Positions 36,920-46,150 are shown, counted from the stretch's first letter. The stretch: 64,000 bases of DNA from Paenibacillus sp. MMS20-IR301 (GCF_032302195.1 NZ_CP135275.1:1364001-1428000), one strand, 5' to 3'. A program made the numbers and translations. Notes: a model not told the origin generated them from the sequence alone.

Positions 36920-37984
36920 TTGTCAGATCGTCGTGCTGCGCTTGATATGGCGCTTCGTCAAATAGAAAAACAATTCGGTAAAGGTTCGATCATGAAATTG
37001 GGAGAATCCACTCACATGAAAGTGGAAGTCGTACCTAGCGGATCTTTGGCACTTGATATTGCATTAGGTATTGGCGGACTTCCCAAAGGACGCATTATTG
37101 AAGTATACGGACCGGAATCATCCGGTAAGACCACAGTTGCCCTTCATGCTATTGCTGAAGTGCAGAAGGTTGGCGGACAAGCTGCCTTCATCGATGCCGA
37201 GCATGCACTTGATCCTAAATATGCCAATGCTCTTGGTGTTAACATTGATGAATTGCTGTTATCCCAGCCGGATACAGGCGAGCAGGCGCTTGAGATCGCT
37301 GAAGCACTTGTCCGCAGCGGAGCGGTGGATATCATTGTCGTTGACTCCGTAGCTGCGCTGGTACCGAAAGCGGAAATCGAAGGGGATATGGGTGATTCCC
37401 ACGTAGGTTTGCAGGCCCGTCTGATGTCCCAGGCACTGCGCAAGCTGTCGGGTGCCATTAACAAATCCAACACGATTGCCATCTTCATTAACCAGCTGCG
37501 TGAGAAGATTGGTGTTATGTTCGGTAACCCTGAGACCACTCCGGGCGGACGCGCTCTGAAGTTCTATTCCTCTGTGCGTTTGGATGTACGCCGGGTGGAG
37601 AGCATTAAGATGGGGAATGATGTTGTTGGTAACCGCACTAAGATCAAAGTGGTTAAGAACAAGGTAGCTCCTCCGTTTAAGCAAGCTGATGTGGATATCA
37701 TGTACGGTGAAGGAATCTCCAAAGAGGGAAGCCTTGTGGATATCGGTACCGAAATGGATATCGTCAACAAGAGCGGCGCCTGGTATTCTTACGAAGGCGA
37801 ACGTCTGGGCCAAGGCCGTGAGAACTCCAAGCAGTTCCTCAAAGAACATCCGGAAATCGCTTTGCTGATTGAGAATAAGATCCGTGAAGCAAGTAATCTT
37901 TCTACTCTGGTAGCAGCGCCGTCTGAGGCTGATGTTGCTGCGGAGCAAGAGGAAGAAGAGAAGCTGCTGCTTGAGATTGAATAA
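36920..37984 (+). CDS. recA: Recombinase RecA
   Basis: A 354-residue strand-exchange ATPase that also triggers LexA self-cleavage. Walker [10 protein letters not shown] (~64-72), [22 protein letters not shown] (~136) and [20 protein letters not shown] (~190) are intact; the acidic C-terminal tail ends [11 protein letters not shown]. It starts at TTG 36920, 7 bp after AGGAAGTGG. It is preceded by its own SOS box and promoter and followed by a terminator, so it is mainly monocistronic. Confidence 0.98.
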   Translation: MSDRRAALDMALRQIEKQFGKGSIMKLGESTHMKVEVVPSGSLALDIALGIGGLPKGRIIEVYGPESSGKTTVALHAIAEVQKVGGQAAFIDAEHALDPKYANALGVNIDELLLSQPDTGEQALEIAEALVRSGAVDIIVVDSVAALVPKAEIEGDMGDSHVGLQARLMSQALRKLSGAINKSNTIAIFINQLREKIGVMFGNPETTPGGRALKFYSSVRLDVRRVESIKMGNDVVGNRTKIKVVKNKVAPPFKQADVDIMYGEGISKEGSLVDIGTEMDIVNKSGAWYSYEGERLGQGRENSKQFLKEHPEIALLIENKIREASNLSTLVAAPSEADVAAEQEEEEKLLLEIE

Positions 37985-38027
37985 GGTAATTGCTTGGGTC
38001 CCTTGCAATTGAATAATAAAGATAAGG

Positions 38028-38059
38028 CGCCCTGTGAGTGAGTGAACAGGGCGTTTTTT
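38028..38059 (+). terminator. Rho-independent terminator after recA
   Basis: CGCCCTGT pairs with ACAGGGCG across a 10-nt loop, followed by T6. Confidence 0.85.
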
Positions 38060-38105
38060 CATATTGCAGGGGTTAGATGTCAATATAGATGAGGTGAATG
38101 TAAGA

Positions 38106-38840
38106 ATGGTAATCCAATTAAATCCCGAGCCGGAGGAACAGGATGTACAGGTGCTGGCCGACTTCCCTGAAGAGGAAGAGCTGGTAATTACACGAGTGGA
38201 GCGCTTAAAGAAGTCAAATTACCGTTATGTGATTCACTTCGGTACATATAATATGACTGTGCACGAAGATGTCATGATTAAATACCGGATGATCAGCGGA
38301 AGCTCCTTCAAGAAGGCTGATCTGGAAGAGATTGTTGCGGCAGATGAACGTCAGCGTGCCTATGTAGAGGGGCTGCGGTATCTGGAGCGCAAGCCCAGAA
38401 CGGCCCAGGAGATGGCACGCCGTTTACGCGAGAAGGAAATAGGAGAGACTGTAATTAGCGAAGTGCTGCACCGGCTGCAGGAAGAGCGGCTGCTCGATGA
38501 TCCCTTATATGCCAAGCAGTGGGCAGAGCAGCGGATTATGAACCAGCGCAAAGGGAAGATGTGGATCCGCCAGGAGCTGCGCGAGAAGGGGATCGATAAA
38601 TCGCTGATTGCCGAAGCACTGGATGAAATTTCGCCGGAACAGGAGCTGGAAAGTGCCCTGCTGACCGGGCGTAAGAAATGGAATATGGTCCGTGGAGAGG
38701 TGCAGGATAAACGCCAGAAGACCGGGGCCTTCCTGATGCGCAGAGGATTTCCGGGTGAAATGGTGCGCCAGGTACTCCAGATTTTACGGCAGGAAGAGGA
38801 GTTTGCGGGGGATGATGAGGAATTTTACGACCCGGATTGA
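38106..38840 (+). CDS. recX: RecX-family recombination regulator
   Basis: A 244-residue modulator of RecA filaments. The three-helix RecX repeats are seen: LRYLERKPRTAQEMARRLREKEI (~95), LDDPLYAKQWAEQRIMNQRKGKMWIRQELREKGI (~130) and the C-terminal KTGAFLMRRGFPGEMVRQVL. An extra N-terminal ~70 residues (VITRVERLKKSNYRYVIHFG) is typical of Firmicute RecX. The ATG follows GAGGTGA. It lies directly after recA, though behind the recA terminator. Confidence 0.92.
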   Translation: MVIQLNPEPEEQDVQVLADFPEEEELVITRVERLKKSNYRYVIHFGTYNMTVHEDVMIKYRMISGSSFKKADLEEIVAADERQRAYVEGLRYLERKPRTAQEMARRLREKEIGETVISEVLHRLQEERLLDDPLYAKQWAEQRIMNQRKGKMWIRQELREKGIDKSLIAEALDEISPEQELESALLTGRKKWNMVRGEVQDKRQKTGAFLMRRGFPGEMVRQVLQILRQEEEFAGDDEEFYDPD

Positions 38841-38872
38841 TTCTCTTGACTTTAATGCGGTTATCGACTCTC

Positions 38873-38902
38873 TTGACAATGTCTTTTTATAAATAATAAA
38901 AT
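38873..38902 (+). promoter_or_regulatory. Sigma-A promoter of rny
   Basis: Perfect TTGACA (38873-38878), 18 bp, TAAAAT. It gives a ~240-nt leader before rny. Confidence 0.65.
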
Positions 38903-39043
38903 ATAACATGAATCGGCATAAACTAAGAATCCTTTTTCCTTCCCAAAAAGCAGACTCTTATGTTCCGGTTCGCGTACAACTCATATGAAATGTAATCGCC
39001 GGATAAGGCGGGCAGTGTGCATGTGCAGCATGTGCAGTATGGC

Positions 39044-39066
39044 AATCGGTGTATTACCGGTTTTTT
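39044..39066 (+). promoter_or_regulatory. Terminator-like hairpin in the rny leader
   Basis: AATCGGT pairs with ACCGGTT over a GTATT loop and is followed by T6, about 80 bp before the rny start. It could be an attenuator; the rest of the leader (38903-39043) holds nothing I recognise apart from repeated GTGCA(GCA)TGTGCAG motifs at ~39017-39038. Confidence 0.5.
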
Positions 39067-39148
39067 GTATGGTGATGAACGGATAGTTTAACAACTGCAC
39101 AAATACCCAGGGGAATATCCTTGGAGGAACCAACGAGGAGGTGAACAG

Positions 39149-40690
39149 ATGGAATCATGGATCTGGGTCATTATCGTTCTCGTTGTAGCTGCATCATTCT
39201 TTGGATTCGGTTATTTTATTCGTAAGTCCCTTGCAGAAGCTAAAATTTCCAGCGCTGAGAAAGAAGCCGTAGTCATCGTGGAGAACGCGAAGAAAGAGGC
39301 AGAGGCGCTGAAGAAGGAAACGGTACTTGAGGCTAAGGACGAAGTTCATAGAATCCGTACCGAGGCTGAGAAAGAAACTCGTGAACGTCGGAATGAAATC
39401 CAACGCCAGGAGAGACGTTTGCTGCAAAAGGAAGAATCACTGGATAAAAAAATGGAATCGCTTGAACGAAAAGAAGAACAGGTAGCTAACAAAGAGAAAC
39501 GAATTGATGAAACCCAACAACAAATTGACGTGATTTACAAAAACCAGGTGACTGAACTGGAGCGTATCTCCAATTTAAGCATCGATGATGCCAGAAGTAT
39601 CATTCTCAGTAATGTAGAACAGGAAGTTCGCCATGAAACTGCCCAGATGATCAAAGAAATTGAACAGCAGGCTAAGGAAGAAGCGGATAAGAAAGCCCGC
39701 GAAATCATTACACTTGCTATTCAGCGCTGTGCAGCCGATCATGTGGCAGAAACTACGGTATCTGTAGTAACATTGCCGAATGAAGAGATGAAAGGCCGGA
39801 TCATTGGCCGCGAAGGCCGTAACATCCGTGCCCTGGAAACTCTTACGGGTATTGATCTTATTATTGATGATACGCCGGAAGCTGTTATCCTGTCCGGATT
39901 CGATCCGATCCGCCGCGAAGTGGCCCGTACGGCACTCGAGAAGCTTGTGGCTGACGGCCGTATCCATCCTGCACGGATTGAAGAAATGGTGGAGAAATCC
40001 CGTAAAGAAGTGGACGAACGGATTCGCGAGTATGGTGAACAAGCTACCTTCGAGGTGGGTGTTCACGGTCTGCATCCGGATCTGATCAAAATTCTGGGCC
40101 GCCTGAAATTCCGTACGAGCTACGGTCAAAATGTACTCAAGCACTCCATGGAGGTTGCTTATTTGACTGGACTTATGGCCGGTGAGCTTGGGGAAGACAT
40201 CGTGCTTGCAAAACGCGCCGGTCTGCTGCATGATATCGGCAAAGCGCTTGATCATGAAGTGGAAGGTTCGCATGTCGAGATCGGCGTCGAGCTGGCGAAG
40301 AAATACAAGGAACATCCGGTCGTTATCAACAGTATCGCGTCCCACCACGGAGACTGCGAAGCTACCTCGGTTATTGCAATGCTGGTTGGAGCTGCTGACG
40401 CCCTGTCGGCTGCCCGTCCCGGTGCACGCCGTGAAACGCTGGAAACGTACATTAAGCGTCTGGAGAAGCTGGAGGAAATTTCCGAGTCCTTCGAAGGTGT
40501 GGAGAAATCCTACGCTATCCAAGCTGGCCGCGAGGTCCGCGTAATGGTGCAGCCTGAGAAGATTGATGATGCGGAAGCCTTCCGTCTGGCCCGCGACATT
40601 ACGAAGATGATTGAGAGTGAGCTGGATTATCCGGGTCATATCAAGGTTACCGTAATCCGCGAGACACGCGCTGTAGAATACGCTAAATAA
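39149..40690 (+). CDS. rny: Ribonuclease Y
   Basis: A 513-residue membrane-anchored endoribonuclease that starts mRNA decay and anchors the Bacillus degradosome. An N-terminal membrane helix (~4-24), a long charged coiled coil (~30-190), a KH domain ([28 protein letters not shown], ~213) and the HD domain ([21 protein letters not shown], ~358; SHHGDCEA) are in order. Length and termini match B. subtilis RNase Y. The ATG follows GAGGAGGTG. ymdB follows, as in B. subtilis. Confidence 0.97.
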   Translation: MESWIWVIIVLVVAASFFGFGYFIRKSLAEAKISSAEKEAVVIVENAKKEAEALKKETVLEAKDEVHRIRTEAEKETRERRNEIQRQERRLLQKEESLDKKMESLERKEEQVANKEKRIDETQQQIDVIYKNQVTELERISNLSIDDARSIILSNVEQEVRHETAQMIKEIEQQAKEEADKKAREIITLAIQRCAADHVAETTVSVVTLPNEEMKGRIIGREGRNIRALETLTGIDLIIDDTPEAVILSGFDPIRREVARTALEKLVADGRIHPARIEEMVEKSRKEVDERIREYGEQATFEVGVHGLHPDLIKILGRLKFRTSYGQNVLKHSMEVAYLTGLMAGELGEDIVLAKRAGLLHDIGKALDHEVEGSHVEIGVELAKKYKEHPVVINSIASHHGDCEATSVIAMLVGAADALSAARPGARRETLETYIKRLEKLEEISESFEGVEKSYAIQAGREVRVMVQPEKIDDAEAFRLARDITKMIESELDYPGHIKVTVIRETRAVEYAK

Positions 40691-40701
40691 GCAAGGAAGT
40701 T

Positions 40702-40726
40702 GGCCCCCCTGCGGGGCCTTTTTTCA
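40702..40726 (+). terminator. Rho-independent terminator after rny
   Basis: GGCCCC pairs with GGGGCC around CCTGC and runs into T6. Confidence 0.8.
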
Positions 40727-40842
40727 TTTTTTCATTCAAAAGTTATAGTTTGGAACGAAACAGATTCGGTGAATTTATACTTATAAAGAAAGTTTTGTAT
40801 ATTGGGTATTAAGGAAACTAAATCTTATAGGAGGAGAAAATC

Positions 40843-41637
40843 ATTAAAGTATTATTTATCGGCGACATTGTAGGCAATACGGGGAGAAAGGCACTCCGTG
40901 AAATGCTGCCTTCCCTGAAAAGTAAATATCAACCGCATATCATTATTGTTAACGGTGAGAATGCAGCAGCAGGCAGGGGGATTACTTCCGCAATTGCCAA
41001 TGAGTTCTTCAACTGGGGCGTTCATGGCATTACTATGGGTAACCATACCTGGGATAACAAGGATATCTTCGAATTCATCGATGATGAGCCGCGGATTATC
41101 CGTCCGGCTAACTTTCCCCCGGGAACTCCGGGTAGAGGATATACCGTTGTCAAGGGGAACGGCAAACAGCTGGCGATTGTGAACCTCCAGGGCCGTACCT
41201 TCCTGCCGGCTATCGATGACCCGTTCCGTATCGGCGAGGAGATTATCGAGGATCTGCGCAGAGAGCATAAATGTATTCTGGTGGATTTTCATGCGGAAGC
41301 GACCTCTGAGAAAATAGCAATGGGCTATTTCATGGATGGCATCGCCTCAATCGTGGTAGGCACTCATACGCATGTGCAGAGTAACGATGACGTAATTCTG
41401 CCTGGCGGTACAGCTTACTTAACTGATGCAGGGATGGTTGGTTCAAGAGAAGGGATTTTGGGTATGGAAAAGGATGCAGTTCTTTACAAGTTCACCACTC
41501 AGCTGCCTTCGCGCTTTGTAGTTGACGAAGGCAAGTGGCAGCTTCACGGCTTATTCGCTGAGCTTGACGAGCCTACCGGCAAAGCAACACGCCTGGAAAA
41601 GATCCGGCTGCGTGAAGATGAGTGGGTAATGAGCTAG
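40843..41637 (+). CDS. ymdB: YmdB-family metallophosphodiesterase (ATT start)
   Basis: A 264-residue calcineurin-like phosphodiesterase that hydrolyses 2'3'-cAMP and affects biofilm and motility choice in B. subtilis. Metal ligands are in xKVLFIGDIVGNTGR (D8), NGENAA, MGNHTWDN, DFHAEATSE and GTHTHVQ. The first ATG/GTG/TTG in frame is at 40903 and would delete D8. The frame has a stop at 40828, and AGGAGGAG (40829-40836) lies 6 bp before ATT 40843. So translation very likely begins at ATT (or the adjacent ATC 40840). Confidence 0.88.
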   Translation: MKVLFIGDIVGNTGRKALREMLPSLKSKYQPHIIIVNGENAAAGRGITSAIANEFFNWGVHGITMGNHTWDNKDIFEFIDDEPRIIRPANFPPGTPGRGYTVVKGNGKQLAIVNLQGRTFLPAIDDPFRIGEEIIEDLRREHKCILVDFHAEATSEKIAMGYFMDGIASIVVGTHTHVQSNDDVILPGGTAYLTDAGMVGSREGILGMEKDAVLYKFTTQLPSRFVVDEGKWQLHGLFAELDEPTGKATRLEKIRLREDEWVMS

Positions 41638-41757
41638 AAGGATTTGCAAGAAAGAAGATATTTCGGGAAAAATCGCTTGAATTGGGTAAAGTGTGATATT
41701 TATTATATCGAAAAAGAGTATCTTTTGAACTATTTTCTCCGTGGAGGTCCGCAAAAA

Positions 41758-41784
41758 GAAGGAATTAATTCTTCTCCCGCGAAT
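41758..41784 (+). promoter_or_regulatory. Sigma-H promoter of spoVS
   Basis: GAAGGAATT (41758-41766) is a full match to the sigma-H -35 RnAGGAwWW; GAAT (41781-41784) follows after the usual spacing. spoVS is a sigma-H gene in B. subtilis. Confidence 0.65.
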
Positions 41785-41840
41785 AACATCTACTGTAGTG
41801 GAAGAAGAACACCATCATTTTCCCAGGGGAGGTACTTACT

Positions 41841-42101
41841 ATGGATGTATTAAAAGTATCAGCTAAATCCAATCCAAATTCCGTTGCTGGCGCACTAGCA
41901 GGTGTTCTTCGTGAACGTGGATCGGCCGAGCTACAAGCTATTGGAGCAGGAGCACTGAACCAGGCAGTCAAAGCAGTTGCCATCGCCCGGGGATTTGTTG
42001 CACCAAGCGGTGTAGACTTGATCTGCATTCCGGCTTTTACGGATATAGTCATTGATGGAGAAGACCGGACGGCGATTAAACTTATTGTTGAACCGAGATA
42101 A
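41841..42101 (+). CDS. spoVS: Stage V sporulation protein S
   Basis: An 86-residue Alba-like protein, extremely conserved: MDVLKVSAKSNPNSVAGALAGVLRERG...GAGALNQAVKAVAIARGFVAPSGVDL. It affects septation and coat/cortex assembly in sporulation. The ATG follows GGGGAGG. It is preceded by a sigma-H-type promoter and followed by a terminator, so it is monocistronic after ymdB. Confidence 0.97.
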   Translation: MDVLKVSAKSNPNSVAGALAGVLRERGSAELQAIGAGALNQAVKAVAIARGFVAPSGVDLICIPAFTDIVIDGEDRTAIKLIVEPR

Positions 42102-42125
42102 CTATATGGTTTTCATTAGGATGAG

Positions 42126-42154
42126 CCTGTTTACTTTGGTAAACAGGTTTTTTT
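42126..42154 (+). terminator. Rho-independent terminator after spoVS
   Basis: CCTGTTTAC pairs with GTAAACAGG around a 5-nt loop, followed by T7. Confidence 0.9.
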
Positions 42155-42199
42155 GTGTTATGAATTTATAGGTTTGGGTCTCTGTTAAGTTCCGAAGCT

Positions 42200-42236
42200 A
42201 GCCTCGAAGCCAAAGCCCCACTTTGTGGGGTTATTT
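42200..42236 (+). repeat. Intergenic terminator-like repeat, copy 2
   Basis: AGCCTCGAAGCCAAAGCCCC then ACTTTGTGGGGTTATTT, the second copy of the element at 33988-34024, with one substitution and one insertion. Same orientation, CCCCAC/GTGGGG stem. Confidence 0.8.
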
Positions 42237-42316
42237 GGTATGTGCAGCATACACTTCAGTATAGGAGCTTCCGGTTTCGCCGCTTCTGTATAAGTTGAGA
42301 AGGAGCTGATTCCTTA

Positions 42317-43285
42317 ATGCATACGATGAAGAAGAAGCTGAAGGTGGCTGATTTTCACTGTGACGTATTAAGCAAGCTGCAGGCTGATCCGGAACTGGAT
42401 TTCAACAGCAGCAGCCGGCTGGATGTGACCGCACAGCGGCTGGAGGAGGGGAATGTCGAACTTCAGGTATTCGCCATTTATTTGTCAGCAGCGCGCGGAA
42501 GAGCAAAGTTCGAGGATATTCTCGGCCAGATCGAATGTTTCCGCTCCAAGGTGGCTGGCCCAGGAGGCCTGCAGTGGCTGTGCTGGAAGGAAGAGCTTGA
42601 GGGAGAGAGAGTAACTGTGCCGGGTCTGGGAATGCTCTCCTTGGAGGGCGTAGACGGCCTGGAGGGCAATCTGTTCTATGCGCAGCTATGCTTCGAGCTG
42701 GGAGTGCGCTTCCTGGGGATCACCTGGAATTATGCAAACTGGGCAGCGGATGGTGTGCTGGAGCCGCGCGGCGGCGGATTTACAGCGCAGGGGCGCAAGC
42801 TGATTGATTGGTGCAATGCCAGCGGCATGCTGCTGGATGTGTCGCATCTGGCCCCGGCAGGCTTCTGGGAGCTGGCTGAACGCAGTACACGCCCGTTCAT
42901 TGCTTCGCATTCCAATAGCGCCGCAATATGCGGTCATCCCCGTAACTTGAGTGATGAACAGATCAAGGCGCTGATTACAATGGACGGCCGGATGGGCCTG
43001 ACCTTTGTCCCGTGGTTTGTCCGCGAGGACGGAGCGGCGCAGATGGAGGATATGCGGCGGCATATCGAGCATGTCTGCAGCTTGGGCGGAAGCGGACAGC
43101 TGATGTTCGGGTCCGATTTTGACGGCATAGAGGCCTGGGTGGAGGGCCTTGAGCATCCGGGAAAATATGCGGAGCTCGCAGAGTTGCTGTTGCAATTTTA
43201 CCCCGAAGATCAGGTGAAAGGCTGGCTGTACGGGAATGCAATGAGCTTTTTGCGCACACATTTGCCAACGAAGGGAAGGGAATAG
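42317..43285 (+). CDS. M19-family (renal-type) dipeptidase
   Basis: A 322-residue binuclear zinc dipeptidase. Ligands seen: ADFHCD (H15, D17), the bridging Glu in SLEGVDGLEG (~114), LLDVSHL (~180), FIASHSNSAAICGHPRN (~202) and FGSDFDG (~263). The motif WNYANWAADGV is the family substrate pocket. It hydrolyses dipeptides, including D-amino-acid-containing ones in some members. No signal peptide, so cytoplasmic. It stands alone between spoVS and pduL. ATG 42317 is followed in frame by another ATG (MKKKLKV). Confidence 0.92.
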   Translation: MHTMKKKLKVADFHCDVLSKLQADPELDFNSSSRLDVTAQRLEEGNVELQVFAIYLSAARGRAKFEDILGQIECFRSKVAGPGGLQWLCWKEELEGERVTVPGLGMLSLEGVDGLEGNLFYAQLCFELGVRFLGITWNYANWAADGVLEPRGGGFTAQGRKLIDWCNASGMLLDVSHLAPAGFWELAERSTRPFIASHSNSAAICGHPRNLSDEQIKALITMDGRMGLTFVPWFVREDGAAQMEDMRRHIEHVCSLGGSGQLMFGSDFDGIEAWVEGLEHPGKYAELAELLLQFYPEDQVKGWLYGNAMSFLRTHLPTKGRE

Positions 43286-43391
43286 ATACCTGTCCCAGGT
43301 GTGGCGGCAAATCATTACTAAAATTAGCTTTTCCTGCAAGCGGAGGAATAGTTAGACGGTGAGAAATAGTTCACAGTTTTGCAATATGTCG

Positions 43392-43430
43392 AAAAAAAGA
43401 CGCTCAAAGTGATGAGGGTCTTTTTATTTT
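43392..43430 (+). terminator. Terminator between the dipeptidase and pduL
   Basis: AAAAAGAC.CTCA pairs with TGAG.GTCTTTTT with one or two mismatches, followed by a T-rich run. Confidence 0.65.
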
Positions 43431-43500
43431 CGGGTAATAAGAGGTATAATGTTCAGTGGCTTGTACAGATACTAGAGAAAATACAAGGAGTGACTTACAA

Positions 43501-44073
43501 ATGAGCAAGACTGTACCCGTAGGTGTGTCGGCCCGGCATATTCACCTTACGCAGGAGCACGTGGAAGCATTGTTTGGCCCAGGATACCAATTGACTGAGT
43601 TCAAACCGCTTTCCCAACCAGGACAATTTGCAGCAAATGAGCAAGTAGCTGTAATCGGAACTAAAGGTAAGTTCGACAAAGTAAGAATCCTCGGACCTGC
43701 CCGTCCGGCTTCCCAACTGGAAGTATCCCGTACAGACGCATTCAGCCTTGGCGTGAAAGCACCTGTCCGTGAATCCGGCAATATTGAAGGAACACCAGGC
43801 ATCACCATTAAAGGACCTGCAGGTGAGGTTGAACTGGAGACTGGTGTTATCGTGGCAGCCCGTCATATCCACTTCCACACTTCCGAAGCAGAAGCATGGG
43901 GGATTGCCGATAAGCAGCTCCTCAAAGTACGTCTGGGCGGCGAACGCGGCCTTGTGCTTGAGAACGTGCTTGCGCGTGTATCCGACAGCTTCAAGCTTGA
44001 TATGCATATCGACACCGACGAAGCTAATGCGGCTGGTGCGAATAACGGCGATACAGCGGAAATTGTAGATTAG
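43501..44073 (+). CDS. pduL: PduL-type phosphate acyltransferase
   Basis: A 190-residue PTAC-type phosphotransacylase that interconverts acyl-CoA and acyl phosphate. Zinc-binding SARHIHLTQEH (~10) and AARHIHFH (~120) are the PduL signatures, and the GTPGITIKGPAG segment lies between them. There is no N-terminal encapsulation peptide and no microcompartment gene nearby, so it is probably a housekeeping acetyl- or propanoyl-phosphate enzyme. The ATG lies after AAGGAGTGA; an in-frame upstream start lacks a site. Confidence 0.92.
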   Translation: MSKTVPVGVSARHIHLTQEHVEALFGPGYQLTEFKPLSQPGQFAANEQVAVIGTKGKFDKVRILGPARPASQLEVSRTDAFSLGVKAPVRESGNIEGTPGITIKGPAGEVELETGVIVAARHIHFHTSEAEAWGIADKQLLKVRLGGERGLVLENVLARVSDSFKLDMHIDTDEANAAGANNGDTAEIVD

Positions 44074-44091
44074 TATAATATAATATGGCAT

Positions 44092-44129
44092 GACAAAAAA
44101 GCAGGGGATTAATCCTCTGCTTTTTTGTC
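44092..44129. terminator. Bidirectional-type terminator after pduL
   Basis: GACAAAAAAGCAG.GGATT pairs with AATCC.CTGCTTTTTTGTC, a nearly perfect palindrome with T6. Confidence 0.9.
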
Positions 44130-44307
44130 GTTGCCGGTGTGCGCTGTTTTTTTTCTGAAAATATTGAAATGAAAGTTTTCATTATTTGCTGTTCTGTGTT
44201 ATCATTGCTTGTTATGACTTTGACGAGCGAGATGTGGAGACGCTGCAGAAGATATATACAGTGCTTACCTGCTTGATAATATATGTACTCAAAATTAAGG
44301 AGCTAAA

Positions 44308-45963
44308 ATGACATTTAACGATTTGAACCTCATTCCCCCGATTCTCAAGGCACTCAGCTTGGAAAACTATACTTCCCCTACCCCGATACAGGAAGAATCC
44401 ATTCCTGCCGCATTAGCGGGCAGAGATATTCTGGGTTGTGCGCAGACAGGAACCGGGAAAACAGCCGCTTTTTCATTACCGATTATTCAGCTGCTCAGCC
44501 AGCAGGCCAGAACCGGAGGAGCGAAACGCATCCGTTCCCTGATTCTGACACCGACGAGAGAGCTTGCGCTGCAAATCTCTGAGAACATTCAGGCTTACAG
44601 CAAGTTCACTACAATCAAATCAACGGCAATTGTCGGAGGCGTATCGCAGAAGGCGCAGGAGCGGGCACTGGCGATTGGTGCGGATATCCTGATTGCTACA
44701 CCGGGCAGACTGATCGACCTGATCAGCCAGAAGCGTGTTGATCTGCAGCATGTGCAGATTCTTGTGCTGGATGAAGCGGACCGTATGCTCGATATGGGCT
44801 TTATTCATGATGTGAAACGGATTATTGCCAAGATGCCGGTCAAAAAGCAAACGCTGTTCTTCTCGGCAACCATGCCCGCAGAAATTTCACAGCTGGTCAA
44901 AACATTGCTGGTAAATCCGGTGAAAATTGAAATTACGCCGGTATCCTCCACAGTGGACCGGATCGAGCAGTCGATATATTTGCTGGAAAACGGCAACAAG
45001 CAGAAGCAGCTGAACCGCCTGCTGCAGGATAAGTCCATTGTATCCGCGCTGGTCTTCACCCGCACTAAACGCGGAGCGGACCGGGTCAGCCGTGATTTGG
45101 CCAAAATCAATATTACAGCACAGGCGATTCACGGTAATAAATCGCAGAATGAACGGCAAAATGCGCTTAAAAACTTCAAGAGCGGTGCGACACGCGTACT
45201 CGTTGCAACCGATATTGCCGCCCGCGGAATTGATATTGACGAGCTGTCGCATGTCATCAACTTCAACCTGCCGAATATTCCGGAAACTTACGTTCACCGG
45301 ATTGGCCGGACCGGCCGTGCAGGCATGAGCGGTATTGCGATTTCGCTCTGCGAAGCTGAGGAAATTCCGTACCTGAAGGATATCCAGAAGCTGATCGGCA
45401 AGACGATTCCGGAAGTGAAGGATCACGCTTATCCGATGTCACAGAGCAATCTGGCGCTGCTGGCCGACCGTCCGGGTAAAGCACCTGCTAAACCGGTACA
45501 GAAGGCGAAGACAAATCCGGCCCGTAAGCCGAAATCAGAGTGGTTCACCCAGGGCAAACAGGGCGGCGGATACGGCAGCACTGGTGGCGGAGTGAAAAAC
45601 GGCCCGGGTAGCGGCAATGGCGGCAGCGGAGTGAGAAACAGCTCGGGCGGCGGTTTTGGCGGCAGCGCAGGGAAGAACAGCTCAGGCGGCGGATATGGCA
45701 GTAACGGAGCGAACAGTGGCTCTGGCGCCAGAACAGATGGCAACGCAGGTGCCGGCGGCAGCCGTACTGCTGGTGAATCCGGCAACAGAGCGGGCTTCGG
45801 CGGCCGTCCGGGTGAAAGAGCAGCCCATCCGGGCAGTGGCCACAGCAATAAACCGGCCGGGGGACAATATGGCCGTTCCAGCCAGAGCGGGAACAGACCC
45901 GGCAGCAGCCAGAGCGGTCGCCCCAGCAGCCGTCCTTCGGCAAAAGCAGGCCGTTCCCAGTAA
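44308..45963 (+). CDS. DEAD-box ATP-dependent RNA helicase with Gly/Ser-rich tail
   Basis: A 551-residue RhlE/CshA-like helicase. In order: Q motif PTPIQEESIP (~26), AQTGTGKTA (~45), PTRELALQ, TPGRL, VLDEADRMLD (~152), SATMP (~193), RVLVATDIAARGIDI (~297) and HRIGRTGRAG (~330). After residue ~385 a basic, then Gly/Ser/Asn-rich tail with imperfect repeats (GSGxxNSSGGGxGGS) extends to the end and probably binds RNA non-specifically. The best family fit is RhlE-type; the exact paralogue is uncertain. The leader (44130-44307) has no gene and no structure I can name. Confidence 0.93.
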   Translation: MTFNDLNLIPPILKALSLENYTSPTPIQEESIPAALAGRDILGCAQTGTGKTAAFSLPIIQLLSQQARTGGAKRIRSLILTPTRELALQISENIQAYSKFTTIKSTAIVGGVSQKAQERALAIGADILIATPGRLIDLISQKRVDLQHVQILVLDEADRMLDMGFIHDVKRIIAKMPVKKQTLFFSATMPAEISQLVKTLLVNPVKIEITPVSSTVDRIEQSIYLLENGNKQKQLNRLLQDKSIVSALVFTRTKRGADRVSRDLAKINITAQAIHGNKSQNERQNALKNFKSGATRVLVATDIAARGIDIDELSHVINFNLPNIPETYVHRIGRTGRAGMSGIAISLCEAEEIPYLKDIQKLIGKTIPEVKDHAYPMSQSNLALLADRPGKAPAKPVQKAKTNPARKPKSEWFTQGKQGGGYGSTGGGVKNGPGSGNGGSGVRNSSGGGFGGSAGKNSSGGGYGSNGANSGSGARTDGNAGAGGSRTAGESGNRAGFGGRPGERAAHPGSGHSNKPAGGQYGRSSQSGNRPGSSQSGRPSSRPSAKAGRSQ

Positions 45964-45986
45964 GTGAAATAAGCGTTATAGCACTA

Positions 45987-46024
45987 CGGCTGTCATATTC
46001 TACAGTGGTACAGCCGATTTTTTT
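45987..46024 (+). terminator. Rho-independent terminator after the DEAD-box gene
   Basis: CGGCTGT pairs with ACAGCCG, loop 16 nt, followed by ATTTTTTT. Confidence 0.8.
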
Positions 46025-46042
46025 CAACGGCTTAGCCATTAA

Positions 46043-46082
46043 AAAAGCAGCGATTCTCCCGTTATTGGAGAATCGCTGCTTT
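46043..46082. terminator. Second strong hairpin after the DEAD-box gene
   Basis: AAAGCAGCGATTCTCC pairs perfectly with GGAGAATCGCTGCTTT around CGTTATT. The A-rich left arm makes it work on the minus strand as well. Confidence 0.75.
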
Positions 46083-46126
46083 ACGTTTGCCTTATCCGGT
46101 CCATACTCACTACGATCTGGATCTCT

Positions 46127-46150
46127 GCCAAGAAAGTAGCCAAATCACGT
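46127..46150 (+). repeat. Flank repeat, left of the IS110 element
   Basis: GCCAAGAAAGTAGCCAAATC followed by ACGT; 19-20 of 24 bases match 48010-48033 on the other side of the element, in the same orientation. Confidence 0.65.

Noticed and set aside
41644..41853. 69-codon frame between ymdB and spoVS
   Set aside because: Covers the sigma-H promoter and spoVS ribosome binding site; composition not protein-like.
43501..44073. Bacterial microcompartment locus around pduL
   Set aside because: No shell protein or diol/ethanolamine genes nearby and no encapsulation peptide.
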